The position numbers and the translations under genes were made by a program. From Sedimentibacter sp. MB35-C1 (GTDB lineage: Bacteria; Bacillota; Clostridia; Tissierellales; Sedimentibacteraceae), in the NCBI RefSeq assembly GCF_030913635.1, contig NZ_CP133188.1:372001-436000 (forward strand): DNA of 64,000 nt. Reading direction: 5' to 3'. Shown one piece after another: positions 44,833 through 52,749 of the stretch (positions within the stretch are counted from its first letter, which is position 1; each line of letters opens with the position of its first letter). The notes below the pieces were generated by a model. The model made no database searches, was not told the DNA's origin, and saw only the letters and a program-made list of their open reading frames with translations.

Positions 44833-45324
44833 TTATATGGAATTTACTAAATAAAAAGAAATAATAGCTAAAAATAGATATAATAAACAATAAAAAATAG
44901 AGCAATAATGAAAGGTATTTTTATTTATTGTTGATATATAATATATGCGCAAGACAATTATGTTGACGGTTATAAATATGCTTAAAAAAAGAAATACTAC
45001 AGAATTATTCATATTTTCAATGCCATAAATTAAAAATATGGCTAGGGGAAAACACAATGAAATCAATATTGATACTCTAAAAAAAAACACATTTAAATTT
45101 TTCAACCTTTTTATACTAAATTCACTGAATTTTGCTGTTCTTATAATATAGAATGTTATAAGAATTATTAATACAACCATTATAAAAAAAGACATGAGTA
45201 CAATTCTCTTTATATTGTATATTCTCACTATTTCTATACCTATAATATATTCAATATATAATAAAACTATAATACTTAATAAATATTCTATAATACTATC
45301 AGCATTTGTTTTTTTCATTATCAA
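44833..45324 (-). CDS. Unknown membrane protein
   Basis: 163 residues, about five membrane helices and little else; family not recognised. It is last in the leftward direction after the secreted protein and agr genes, 74 bases beyond the secreted protein's stop. A piece of it is duplicated at 44742. It could be an immunity or transport protein for the secreted neighbour, but nothing in the sequence proves this. Confidence 0.5.
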   Translation of the reverse strand: MIMKKTNADSIIEYLLSIIVLLYIEYIIGIEIVRIYNIKRIVLMSFFIMVVLIILITFYIIRTAKFSEFSIKRLKNLNVFFFRVSILISLCFPLAIFLIYGIENMNNSVVFLFLSIFITVNIIVLRIYYISTINKNTFHYCSIFYCLLYLFLAIISFYLVNSI

Positions 45325-45398
45325 TCTCCATAATATCCTTATATAGAATCAATATAACTCCCAGAGAGCTATATAAATAGTCCCTGGGAATCCAAACC

Positions 45399-46301
45399 TT
45401 AAGAATTAACAGCTATATATGCATTAATTATGCTTTGCATAATACCAGTGTTATTGTAAAAATCACCACTTGAACTGTCTTGTAAAACTTGTGTTGAATA
45501 TGAATCTGTATTTTCTATGTTTAAACATTTTATTCTTAAAGTTCTACCTGAGTGGTAATACGTAGGGCTTTCAGTATATATCTTACCATATTTATTCCAG
45601 TATTGTTTAATTTGAAAGGCTTCACCTGTAATAGCTTCTTTCACAATTTGAACATTATTAACAACAGTAACTAGTGAAGCAATAGCCGCTATAATAGTTG
45701 CTACAGTTAACGCTAAAGTTGTAGCTATAACTGAAATATATGTACCTGCTGGAAAATCAAAAATAGTAAATGAATCTTTCTCCCATGAATAATCTTCTAG
45801 TAATCTCGCTATTTTAGTCTCATAATTAAATGTAAAATTCGTTCTCATCAATTCCTTAGCTGAATAATTTGTTCCAACATTAATCCCATAGTCGCTAGGA
45901 TCTCCACTGGAGCTTCTTGATATGTTGTTAGGGTCAATTTTAATTAAATAATCATTTTTATTAAATGTCTCTTTAACTCCATTTATTGAAACAGTAAATA
46001 TATCACTATTATCACTATAAACAGCTTCTTCTAAGACATCACCATATGTTAATTTCAACGTTGTTATATCACCAATCTTTTCTTCTTCATAACCTATTTC
46101 TTGATAATCAGATTGGTTAGGCAAAATAGCAATTCCTTTTTCATAAAAATATCCATCACCGACTTCGCTTTTTAATGTCTTAACTTGAACACTATCAATA
46201 AGAACTGAATTTTGCATTCCCAAAGCATACGATTGAATTGTAAACACAAATACTAAAGACAATGTTAATATCCTACTTAGGTTTTTCATAATTTTATTCA
46301 T
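45399..46301 (-). CDS. Secreted protein of unknown function, agr-linked
   Basis: 300 residues. A Sec signal peptide (about 1-28, cleavage near SYALG) is followed by a beta-rich region, then a strongly hydrophobic 30-residue stretch (about 187-217, including ALTVATIIAAIASLVTVV), then a polar tail. A hydrophobic hairpin in a secreted protein is seen in some toxins and bacteriocin-like proteins, but no family is recognised. It lies 25 bases after agrB in the same direction, so it is probably expressed with the quorum system. AGGTTTATT region before ATG includes GGGAGG. Confidence 0.55.
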   Translation of the reverse strand: MNKIMKNLSRILTLSLVFVFTIQSYALGMQNSVLIDSVQVKTLKSEVGDGYFYEKGIAILPNQSDYQEIGYEEEKIGDITTLKLTYGDVLEEAVYSDNSDIFTVSINGVKETFNKNDYLIKIDPNNISRSSSGDPSDYGINVGTNYSAKELMRTNFTFNYETKIARLLEDYSWEKDSFTIFDFPAGTYISVIATTLALTVATIIAAIASLVTVVNNVQIVKEAITGEAFQIKQYWNKYGKIYTESPTYYHSGRTLRIKCLNIENTDSYSTQVLQDSSSGDFYNNTGIMQSIINAYIAVNS

Positions 46302-46326
46302 AATAAACCTCCCATTAATTTCATTT

Positions 46327-46908
46327 TTAAATATAACACCTTTTTAAATTCTTTATTTCTCCTAATATTACCATAAAACTGGCCATTATTAAAGAAACTG
46401 ATATACACACAACAATATTATTCACTCCTATAAACATTAACAAAATCAACACACCAAATTCAAACCCCAAAATCATTCTTGCCTTCTTGCCATACGCCTT
46501 TACCTCTGTGGTATCCAATGGCTTGTTACTATCCTCCACGGGTGAGAGAATATATATAATCAGTCCTGAAATTATGGAAATCGCTATTATAATAAAGTTT
46601 GTCCATGGTATAAACCTTATTCCCAAAAGCACCGCAACGATTAACACTACAGAACTGATGTAGCACCCCCATTGTGTTCTTGCGTGATATCCTCCCGCAT
46701 ACGTCCTGAGAGGTATGTATGTTACCATAAAAACCACGCTCTGCCACAGCATACCAAACATTCTTCCAACAAGTAGTATTGTTAAAATATTTATAAGCAT
46801 CAATGCTCCCTGCTGCAATCCGTATGTATAAAGCTCACTGTCCTCTGAGTCAATAATTTTATTTGACACCAGTTCATCTGTTACTTTTTGTAGAATTTTA
46901 CCTTGCAT
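46327..46908 (-). CDS. agrB: AgrB-like peptide-processing membrane protease
   Basis: 193 residues from the ATG at 46908, which overlaps the agrD stop by one base (TGATG); a TTG at 46911 is possible. About five or six helices. The catalytic pair is His75 and Cys82 in AGGYHARTQWGC, as in AgrB. It removes the C-terminal tail of AgrD and closes the thiolactone ring. A truncated copy of its first 130 bases lies at 50279-50420. Confidence 0.92.
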   Translation of the reverse strand: MQGKILQKVTDELVSNKIIDSEDSELYTYGLQQGALMLINILTILLVGRMFGMLWQSVVFMVTYIPLRTYAGGYHARTQWGCYISSVVLIVAVLLGIRFIPWTNFIIIAISIISGLIIYILSPVEDSNKPLDTTEVKAYGKKARMILGFEFGVLILLMFIGVNNIVVCISVSLIMASFMVILGEIKNLKRCYI

Positions 46909-47051
46909 CAAAACCTACGCAGTTTTTCGGCACCCTTTGGAAGCTTAGGCTGATGAATCAGAAAATAACATGTACTATTTACATTTAGCGCTGTTATCAT
47001 CAGTGCAAAGCTTGCAATTACGCTTCCAAATTTTAAAACCAATTTCCTCAA
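46908..47051 (-). CDS. agrD: AgrD-like cyclic autoinducer prepeptide
   Basis: 47 residues with a TTG start; AGGAGG lies 8 bases before it. The N-terminus is amphipathic and hydrophobic (residues 1-24). The core STCYFLIHQPKLPKG (26-40) has the Cys28 used for a thiolactone and the HQPKLP block that follows the ring in clostridial AgrD peptides. The charged tail AEKLRRF is removed by AgrB. The ring is predicted to be Cys-Tyr-Phe-Leu-Ile. It lies between agrC and agrB. Confidence 0.88.
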   Translation of the reverse strand: MRKLVLKFGSVIASFALMITALNVNSTCYFLIHQPKLPKGAEKLRRF

Positions 47052-47173
47052 GGTATCCCCCTCCTTTTCGCTTTTTTTGCTTTTGGTGTTTTAATACTAG
47101 CATAAAAAAACTATTTGTGCGGGAACATGTTGAAATCTATATATGTTTTTGTAGAAACTTAAGATTTTTGTGT

Positions 47174-48469
47174 TTATTTTGACTTATCATTCAAATACAT
47201 AAGCAATATTACAGTAAAAACATCTTCTGTATGTTCAATTTCCATCTCACCGTTATATTTATCCAAAGCAAATTTTGTATTTTTAATACCCATACCGTGA
47301 TTTTCTTTATCTTCGTTAGAGGTAATCAATTTATCTCCATTATAATTTAAATCTCCGTTATAGGTGTTTGATATCTTGATTATCAATCTGCTCTTTTTAT
47401 ACTTAATTTTTACATCCAGTATTTTTTCTTTTTCTAATTTTGAACAAGCATTAATTGCATTATCTAATAAGTTTCCCAGTATTACTGACATATCAAAGGA
47501 TGTAATACTTAATTGTTCTGGTATATTTAATTCTAATGAAACAGATATTCCATGCTGCTTAGCTTCTTGAAGCTTAAAATTGAGAATACTGTCAATTATT
47601 ATATTGCCTGATTGTGCATACTCCTTTTCTGTAATAATTGCATCTGTCATTTGTTCAATGTGTTTCAACGCTTTGTTATGTTCATTTTTTCCCACAAGCA
47701 GCTTTAATACGGTCAAATGATTTTTCATATCATGTTTAAATGATCTGGTTGATTTTAATGATGTTTTTATAAGCTCGAATTGCTTCTGATAATAATTATT
47801 TTGTTGTAATAATCGCAACTTTTCATATTTTTCCTCTTGTTGTTCGTTTAGTTTATCGTATAAATAAAAAACGAAAAAATTAACAAATAACAAGCTGACT
47901 ATAACAGAAATAACTTTAAAAGCATTATCTGATGCCATTTCTATTATAATCAAGATTATAAATAATGACGTAAGGGGTATGAAAAATATAGCAAACCAAT
48001 AGCTGTATGGAATAACTGTCTTATTTTTTATGTTTTTATAATTATTTATAAAAAGTGCTGCAATATATAATAATATTTTTACAATTACTATGCCTGCTAC
48101 AGAAGAAAATTTATCATTTTTACTAAATACTGAAAAATCTAAAAAGCCAAATATTAAGGCAACGATGCTTTCAATTGAAATTAAAATTATGTAAATAAGT
48201 GATATGGCTAGAATTCTTTTTTTTAAATCTGTCTCATAATTAAAGGAAATCAAAAATAGCATAACAACATTAGCTAATAAAGTTACAAGAGGAATATTAA
48301 AAAATAAATGAACTAAAGAAAAGACAAAGAGATAAAGTGCATATGAAATAATTTCAACCTGCCTATTTACATCCCTTCTGTCAAAAAAGGCAGACATAAA
48401 TTTATAAATTATGTATACATCAAATATATTGGTAGTAATATAAAAAAAATCATAATCACTGATATTCAC
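47174..48469 (-). CDS. agrC: AgrC-like GHKL sensor histidine kinase
   Basis: 431 residues, GTG start immediately after the agrA stop. Six or seven membrane helices fill residues 1-205. The phospho-acceptor His246 is in SFKHDMKNHLTVLK. The GHKL ATPase domain has LGNLLDNAINACSKL and ENHGMGIKNTKFALDKY. It should sense the AgrD-derived peptide and phosphorylate AgrA. Confidence 0.88.
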   Translation of the reverse strand: MNISDYDFFYITTNIFDVYIIYKFMSAFFDRRDVNRQVEIISYALYLFVFSLVHLFFNIPLVTLLANVVMLFLISFNYETDLKKRILAISLIYIILISIESIVALIFGFLDFSVFSKNDKFSSVAGIVIVKILLYIAALFINNYKNIKNKTVIPYSYWFAIFFIPLTSLFIILIIIEMASDNAFKVISVIVSLLFVNFFVFYLYDKLNEQQEEKYEKLRLLQQNNYYQKQFELIKTSLKSTRSFKHDMKNHLTVLKLLVGKNEHNKALKHIEQMTDAIITEKEYAQSGNIIIDSILNFKLQEAKQHGISVSLELNIPEQLSITSFDMSVILGNLLDNAINACSKLEKEKILDVKIKYKKSRLIIKISNTYNGDLNYNGDKLITSNEDKENHGMGIKNTKFALDKYNGEMEIEHTEDVFTVILLMYLNDKSK

Positions 48470-49189
48470 CTATATTTCATCCCTTTCATACTTTAGTTGC
48501 AATTTCCGCACCTCTGATCTTTTTGACTGGCTGATTGGCAAGATTTGTGAATTGGTCATAACAAGCCTATCATAATAAGACTCTGCCACATGATAATAGT
48601 TGACAAGGTATGACTTATGAATAAAGAAAAATTTATGCGGCTCTAACTGCAAATGTATTTCTGACAAGGTGCCGTAAAATTTAATTTCATCAGTTGTTGT
48701 TACCATTTTGACCTGACGGTTGTCGCTTTCGAAGTAGATTATATCTTTGATTTCTTTTCTGAAAAAATTATGTCCTTGCTTATATTTAAAATAAAAATCA
48801 AGCTTGTTTAAAAGCTCCATGACTTTGTTCATCATTTCAATGACTTTTGCATCATCAATAGGCTTTATTAAAAAATTAAGCGGTCTAACTTCAAATAGTT
48901 CCATGGCATAATTTTCTTTTGAAGATATATATACTATCTGTGTAATTTCATTTTTCATTTCATTACGAATTATTTTTCCCAGTTCAATTCCGTTTAGCTT
49001 TTTTAATTCAATATCCAAAAAAATCATATCAAAATAATTATCATTTTTTAAATAATTATATAGTTCTTCACCAGAATAAAAAACATCAACTTCAATTTTT
49101 TCCGAAATTAATTTGCTGTAATTTAATATGATATTTTCAATTTCAGAACAAATAATAGACTCATCATCACATATTCCAATTTGAAACAC
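48470..49189 (-). CDS. agrA: AgrA-like LytTR response regulator
   Basis: 239 residues. Receiver domain (1-120) with acidic pair in ICDDE, Asp59 in MIFLDIELKK and Lys in NFLIKPIDD. LytTR DNA-binding domain (about 140-235) with IIYFESDNRQVKMV and FFFIHKSYLVNY. It is first in the agrA-agrC-agrD-agrB order, the reverse of the staphylococcal order. Its promoter sequence (49221-49249) recurs before the 59-codon gene, which may be a target. Confidence 0.88.
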   Translation of the reverse strand: MFQIGICDDESIICSEIENIILNYSKLISEKIEVDVFYSGEELYNYLKNDNYFDMIFLDIELKKLNGIELGKIIRNEMKNEITQIVYISSKENYAMELFEVRPLNFLIKPIDDAKVIEMMNKVMELLNKLDFYFKYKQGHNFFRKEIKDIIYFESDNRQVKMVTTTDEIKFYGTLSEIHLQLEPHKFFFIHKSYLVNYYHVAESYYDRLVMTNSQILPISQSKRSEVRKLQLKYERDEI

Positions 49190-49220
49190 TTAATTCACCT
49201 GCCTACTTTTTGTATAATTA

Positions 49221-49249
49221 ATTATACTCTAGTAATGCTTTTCAAACAA
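49221..49249 (-). promoter_or_regulatory. agr operon promoter
   Basis: Read leftward: TTGTTT, 17 bases, TATAAT. The spacer AAAAGCATTACTAGAG and the bases before the -35 are repeated at 49747-49774. Both probably respond to AgrA. Confidence 0.65.
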
Positions 49250-49263
49250 TGATAAAAGTCTTT

Positions 49264-49452
49264 ACAAATTTAAGCGGAACATCCATGTCAGCTCCCATGG
49301 TATCTGGAGCTGCAGCACTTTTATTAAACGAAAATCCAAATTACACTCACTTCGACATTAAAAGAAAGCTCCTCAACGCTTGCTCAAGAATCAAAGCCTC
49401 TTCATACGAGCAAGGCGCCGGGGTGTTGGATGTAGAAAGAATTTTTTCATAA
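49264..49452 (+). pseudogene. Duplicated 3' end of the subtilase gene
   Basis: Nearly identical to 44031-44209, coding the last 60 residues from TNLSGTSMSAPMVSG on, with the catalytic Ser but no Asp or His. The tail differs (VLDVERIFS instead of VLDISRIF), so it may stem from a second subtilase copy. The agr genes lie between the two copies in the opposite orientation. No start codon or ribosome site fits; it should not be expressed as a protease. Confidence 0.85.
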
Positions 49453-49463
49453 AAAATACAAGA

Positions 49464-49497
49464 GGGTTGTTATACTAAGAAATTAGTGTAACAACCC
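49464..49497 (-). terminator. Terminator of the 59-codon gene
   Basis: GGGTTGTTATACTAA-GAA-TTAGTGTAACAACCC, 15 pairs with one G-U. Leftward reading runs into TTGTATTTTTTATG. It lies 50 bases beyond the small gene's stop. Confidence 0.7.
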
Positions 49498-49546
49498 ATA
49501 TTGTGAAGCTCTTTCCTGCTAATATTTGCATTTATGTTTTAAAATA

Positions 49547-49726
49547 CTACTTATCTAATAAGTTATATATATATCCTAGTCCAATGATACTAGATACTAC
49601 AAGGGAAACATATATATACTTCATTTCCATATGATTATCTCTTAGAAACACTATGTTATCGCAAATTATAGGTGTTAAGATTATTAATACAGCCACTAAT
49701 AATTTAAATTTATTTCTATTATTCAT
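49547..49726 (-). CDS. Small two-helix membrane protein
   Basis: 59 residues, too short for usual gene calls. AGAGGTG lies 5-11 bases before ATG. Two hydrophobic segments are seen (about 8-22, LKLLVAVLIILTPII type, and 37-55, YIYVSLVVSSIIGLGYIY). Its promoter copies that of agrA almost exactly, and a strong terminator follows, so it is a real single gene. It may be an agr-controlled immunity or small toxin protein; no family recognised. Confidence 0.65.
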   Translation of the reverse strand: MNNRNKFKLLVAVLIILTPIICDNIVFLRDNHMEMKYIYVSLVVSSIIGLGYIYNLLDK

Positions 49727-49746
49727 GTTACACCTCTTATATAATT

Positions 49747-49774
49747 ATTATGCTCTAGTAATTTTTTCAAACAA
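49747..49774 (-). promoter_or_regulatory. Copy of the agr promoter before the 59-codon gene
   Basis: Read leftward: TTGTTT, 16 bases, CATAAT, sharing ATTGTTTGAAAA and ATTACTAGAG with the agr promoter. Confidence 0.65.
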
Positions 49775-49823
49775 TAATAAACCAAATATAAACGCTATAT
49801 TATCTCAATATGTTTTAATCGCC

Positions 49824-50225
49824 TCATCGCCTTGTATTTTCATCTATGAAAATAACAGTTGGTACATCTGATTTCTTTATCGCTTTTACAATTCTATCAT
49901 TTTTACAATCATAGTAAAAGAAACCATCGTGAAGTAGTGTTAAAAGCGATTTTTTCCCAGATTTATCTTTGCAAATATATGTGTTGTAACCATACTTTTC
50001 AAATGTTCCCTCTTCAAGTGTTTCATAAACATAATTAATTAAATATGTTCCATCATAAGAACTAAATGTAAAAGTATACACTTCAGGTGCATCTACACTC
50101 TGATAAGTGCCATGAATATGTTTAATAGGCTCAGCTTTATGTAACTGGTATACAGAAATAAGATATATTAAAACTAAAAAAACAATAATTACTTTTGATA
50201 TAATTAATTTATTTTTTTCGCTCAT
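49824..50225 (-). CDS. Unknown membrane-anchored protein
   Basis: 133 residues. One N-terminal helix (about 8-26, ISKVIIVFLVLIYLISVYQ) is followed by a small, tyrosine-rich, beta-type outside domain with two Cys (CKDKSG, YYDCKND). GAGGAGG lies 5-11 bases before ATG. Family not recognised. It sits between the 59-codon gene and the agrB remnant in the same direction and may be a further accessory gene of the island. Confidence 0.5.
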   Translation of the reverse strand: MSEKNKLIISKVIIVFLVLIYLISVYQLHKAEPIKHIHGTYQSVDAPEVYTFTFSSYDGTYLINYVYETLEEGTFEKYGYNTYICKDKSGKKSLLTLLHDGFFYYDCKNDRIVKAIKKSDVPTVIFIDENTRR

Positions 50226-50278
50226 TATTGCCTCCTCAATTCTATAATTTAAAAATTCAAATTTATGCTGCTCGAAGG

Positions 50279-50420
50279 GTTAAAATATTCAGAAGCATCA
50301 ATGCTCCCTGCTGCAATCCGTATGTATAAAGCTCACTGTTCTCTGAGTCAATAATTTTATTTGACACCAGTTCATCTGTTACTTTTTGTGGAATTTTACC
50401 TTGCATTAAAACCTACACAG
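50279..50420 (-). pseudogene. agrB 5' remnant
   Basis: About 140 bases nearly identical to 46778-46920: the last few codons of agrD and the first 40 or so of agrB (MQGKI, then KVTDELVSNKIIDSE). Homology stops abruptly at both ends. It shows that a second agr locus existed here or that a segment was copied by recombination. Confidence 0.88.
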
Positions 50421-50462
50421 ATCTTTATTAAATAATCTCCGCCACTAAAAAATCTAACCATT

Positions 50463-50558
50463 TTACTTATGACTTCTAAAGATAAATTTAATCAAGTATA
50501 AAAATGCCACAATTAAAGAAACTGCAATTATTGTATTGACAATACTGAAACTAACCAT
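50463..50558 (-). CDS. 31-residue hydrophobic peptide
   Basis: One predicted membrane helix (TIIAVSLIVAFLYLIKFIF) with a basic end (RSHK). AGGGGG lies 7-12 bases before ATG. It sits just upstream of the agrB remnant, where agrD would be expected, but has no Cys core. It resembles in shape small membrane toxins of type I systems or two-component bacteriocins; this is only a resemblance. Confidence 0.4.
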   Translation of the reverse strand: MVSFSIVNTIIAVSLIVAFLYLIKFIFRSHK

Positions 50559-50666
50559 AGTTATTTCCCCCTAATTTCCATTTGTAAAATCATCGCCAAA
50601 GGTTCTGTCCGGTGCCTCTTCATGCAGATAACTTCTTATATATTCATTACAAAGTATTGTGAATGC

Positions 50667-51308
50667 TTATATGAAATTTTTACTATTTAATATTTCAAAA
50701 AAATCGTTAAATAAATTCCAATAAAAAAAATCTTCTATAAATATTTTATTATTTATTTTTTCATCTGGCCAATATTTCTCATTTACATACAAGATTGCCT
50801 CTTTGTGAACCATAGTTTCTATAAATAAAGAATTAAATTCATATATTTTATCAAATTGTTCATTATACTTATTTATATTAGTATGGTCATTAATATTTTT
50901 ACCATTTCTATATTCTTCTTCAAGAATACTTTCTATTTCATAGACCCTCCGACTAAAATAATGAGTATCTGCTAAAGAAAAGTTCCCATTATCAGTTTTT
51001 TTGTAAATATTATAGAAATTTTGAACATCGCTGGCATAGTTAAACATTTCATTATACCATTTTGCGATTTGTTCTAAATCTTTGTTTGAAATCTCTGAAC
51101 TCTCTTTCGCTCTATCAAGATAATCTTGAATCCTTGATGTGTTTTCCATAGTTTCAATAACTATTGATATAATTTTAGAATTTATTATTTTTTCATATTC
51201 TTTTTCTTGTTTGTAAAATTGGAATATTATAGCCCCATCTAAAAGAGTCATTAATATAAATATAATTAATATGTGCAAACTATATTTTTCGATTATCTTC
51301 TTTAACAT
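50667..51308 (-). CDS. Unknown membrane-anchored helical protein
   Basis: 213 residues from the ATG at 51308, chosen because GGGGGT lies just before it; the frame is open 18 codons further. An N-terminal helix (about 8-27, LHILIIFILMTLLDGAIIF) is followed by an all-helical, charged outside domain. The shape recalls the sensor part of a signalling protein, but no kinase or methyl-accepting domain follows. Single gene at the right edge of the agr island. Confidence 0.5.
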   Translation of the reverse strand: MLKKIIEKYSLHILIIFILMTLLDGAIIFQFYKQEKEYEKIINSKIISIVIETMENTSRIQDYLDRAKESSEISNKDLEQIAKWYNEMFNYASDVQNFYNIYKKTDNGNFSLADTHYFSRRVYEIESILEEEYRNGKNINDHTNINKYNEQFDKIYEFNSLFIETMVHKEAILYVNEKYWPDEKINNKIFIEDFFYWNLFNDFFEILNSKNFI

Positions 51309-51493
51309 ATTTACCCCCAGCTTAAAATATGTGTAGACTTTCATAAAAATAGCATAAGTCATTAACAGTCATAGTGAACATTTCTTGAATTTCACCATAA
51401 TTGTTTCTTTTTTTCTTAATAATCAAGAACGGTTAACTTGTCTAATTATACCATAAGTAGTAATAGTTGTATATAACTCAAGCGCCTCCTTGC

Positions 51494-51517
51494 CTTTCTT
51501 GGATGCATCCAAGAAAG
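51494..51517. repeat. 24-bp perfect palindrome
   Basis: CTTTCTTGGATG followed directly by its complement, no loop and no T-run. It is about 220 bases before the sigma-54 promoter. It could be an operator or activator site; a terminator is unlikely. Confidence 0.5.
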
Positions 51518-51737
51518 TGCCAGCGCCAACGCCTTTTTATCTTATCTTTTTATACCTTCCCATAAATATAAAATAATTGTGTGTTTAATAATTAAACATG
51601 GCTGTTAAAATTAAAATCAATTTTAAGTTTTTTTGATATAAATTTAAAATAATTGTTTTATTAAAAAATTAACTAAGTATTAAAACAATCGCTTAAAACT
51701 AACTAAATTATATAGAAATGTGATTTACAAATTAAGT

Positions 51738-51753
51738 TGGTATGCATTTTGCT
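51738..51753 (+). promoter_or_regulatory. Sigma-54 promoter of the ptb-buk-oxidoreductase operon
   Basis: TGGTATGCATTTTGCT has GG and GC 12 bases apart and the TTGC core, 68 bases before the ptb start. The PrpR-type activator at 56776 is the obvious regulator. Confidence 0.72.
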
Positions 51754-51820
51754 ATAAACATATTTAAGTGCGTTAGAAATACGTTATTAAATAAAATTAG
51801 TATTTTGAAAGGAGTAAAAA

Positions 51821-52741
51821 TTGATAAGAAATTTTCAAGATATAATTGACAGTACAAAAAAATATCCTCCAATAAAAGTCGCTGTAGCCGCTGCAGATGA
51901 CTTAGAAGTTTTGCTGGCAATTGAGAAAGCTCGATCATTTGGAATTATTAGTGCCATATTGATAGGAAATAAAAGTAAAATCGAAACTATTCTAAGCAAT
52001 AATTCTATTTGTCTAAAAAACTATGAAATAATTGATGAAGCTGATAAAGAAAATTCATGTAAAATAGCCGTCAACATGATTAAGGAAGGCAATGCTTCTA
52101 CAATAATGAAGGGATTTGTAGATACTTCAATTCTTTTAAAAGCAGTTATTAATAAGCAAACCGGTTTGGAAATTAGTGGTTTAATTAGCCATGTTGGAGT
52201 TTTAAAGGTTGATAAATTTAACAGACTTTTTATAATTAGCGATTCAGCTGTTAATATATCACCTTCCGTTCAGGATAAAGTCAGCATAATAAATAATGCG
52301 GTAATAGTTGCAAACGCCTTAGAAATTGAAGAACCAAAAGTTGCAATAATTTGTCCGGTTGAAAAAGTAAATAAAAAAATTGAATCCACTGTTCATGCAG
52401 CAGAATTAGTAAAAATGTATGAGCAAAAAGAAATTAAGGGATGTGTAATTGGAGGACCTTTTGCACTAGATAATGCTATATCTGAAGAAGCCGCATCGCA
52501 TAAAGGCATTGTTAACCCGGTTGCCGGTAAGGCAGACATACTAATAGCGCATAATCTAGAAGTTGGTAATGTATTAAACAAAGCAATAGAGTACTTTGGT
52601 CACACAGAAAAAGCAGGAGTACTAATGGGAGCAGGAGTACCAATAATTCTTACTTCAAGGGCAAGTTCAAGTAAAGCAAAGCTTAATTCTATATCATTAG
52701 CTGCTTTTATAGCTCAAAAAAATCAAAATAATAAATATTAG
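51821..52741 (+). CDS. ptb: Phosphate butyryltransferase-type acyl transferase
   Basis: 306 residues with a TTG start after AAAGGAG. The fold is that of phosphate acetyl/butyryltransferases: IKVAVAAADDLEVLLAIEKA at the start, EGNASTIMKGFVDTSILLKAV (about 92-112) and GPFALDNAISEEAASHKGI. It converts acyl-CoA plus phosphate to acyl-phosphate. With buk and the oxidoreductase genes the natural substrate is probably isobutyryl- or another branched acyl-CoA. Confidence 0.9.
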   Translation: MIRNFQDIIDSTKKYPPIKVAVAAADDLEVLLAIEKARSFGIISAILIGNKSKIETILSNNSICLKNYEIIDEADKENSCKIAVNMIKEGNASTIMKGFVDTSILLKAVINKQTGLEISGLISHVGVLKVDKFNRLFIISDSAVNISPSVQDKVSIINNAVIVANALEIEEPKVAIICPVEKVNKKIESTVHAAELVKMYEQKEIKGCVIGGPFALDNAISEEAASHKGIVNPVAGKADILIAHNLEVGNVLNKAIEYFGHTEKAGVLMGAGVPIILTSRASSSKAKLNSISLAAFIAQKNQNNKY

Positions 52742-52749
52742 GAGAATAT

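Larger units (their letters stand above)
51309..51820. other. Control region upstream of ptb
   Basis: 512 bases without a gene. It holds a 24-bp perfect palindrome (51494-51517), an inverted repeat ATTGTTTTA/TAAAACAAT (51652-51660, 51681-51689) and the sigma-54 promoter (51738-51753). Confidence 0.6.
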
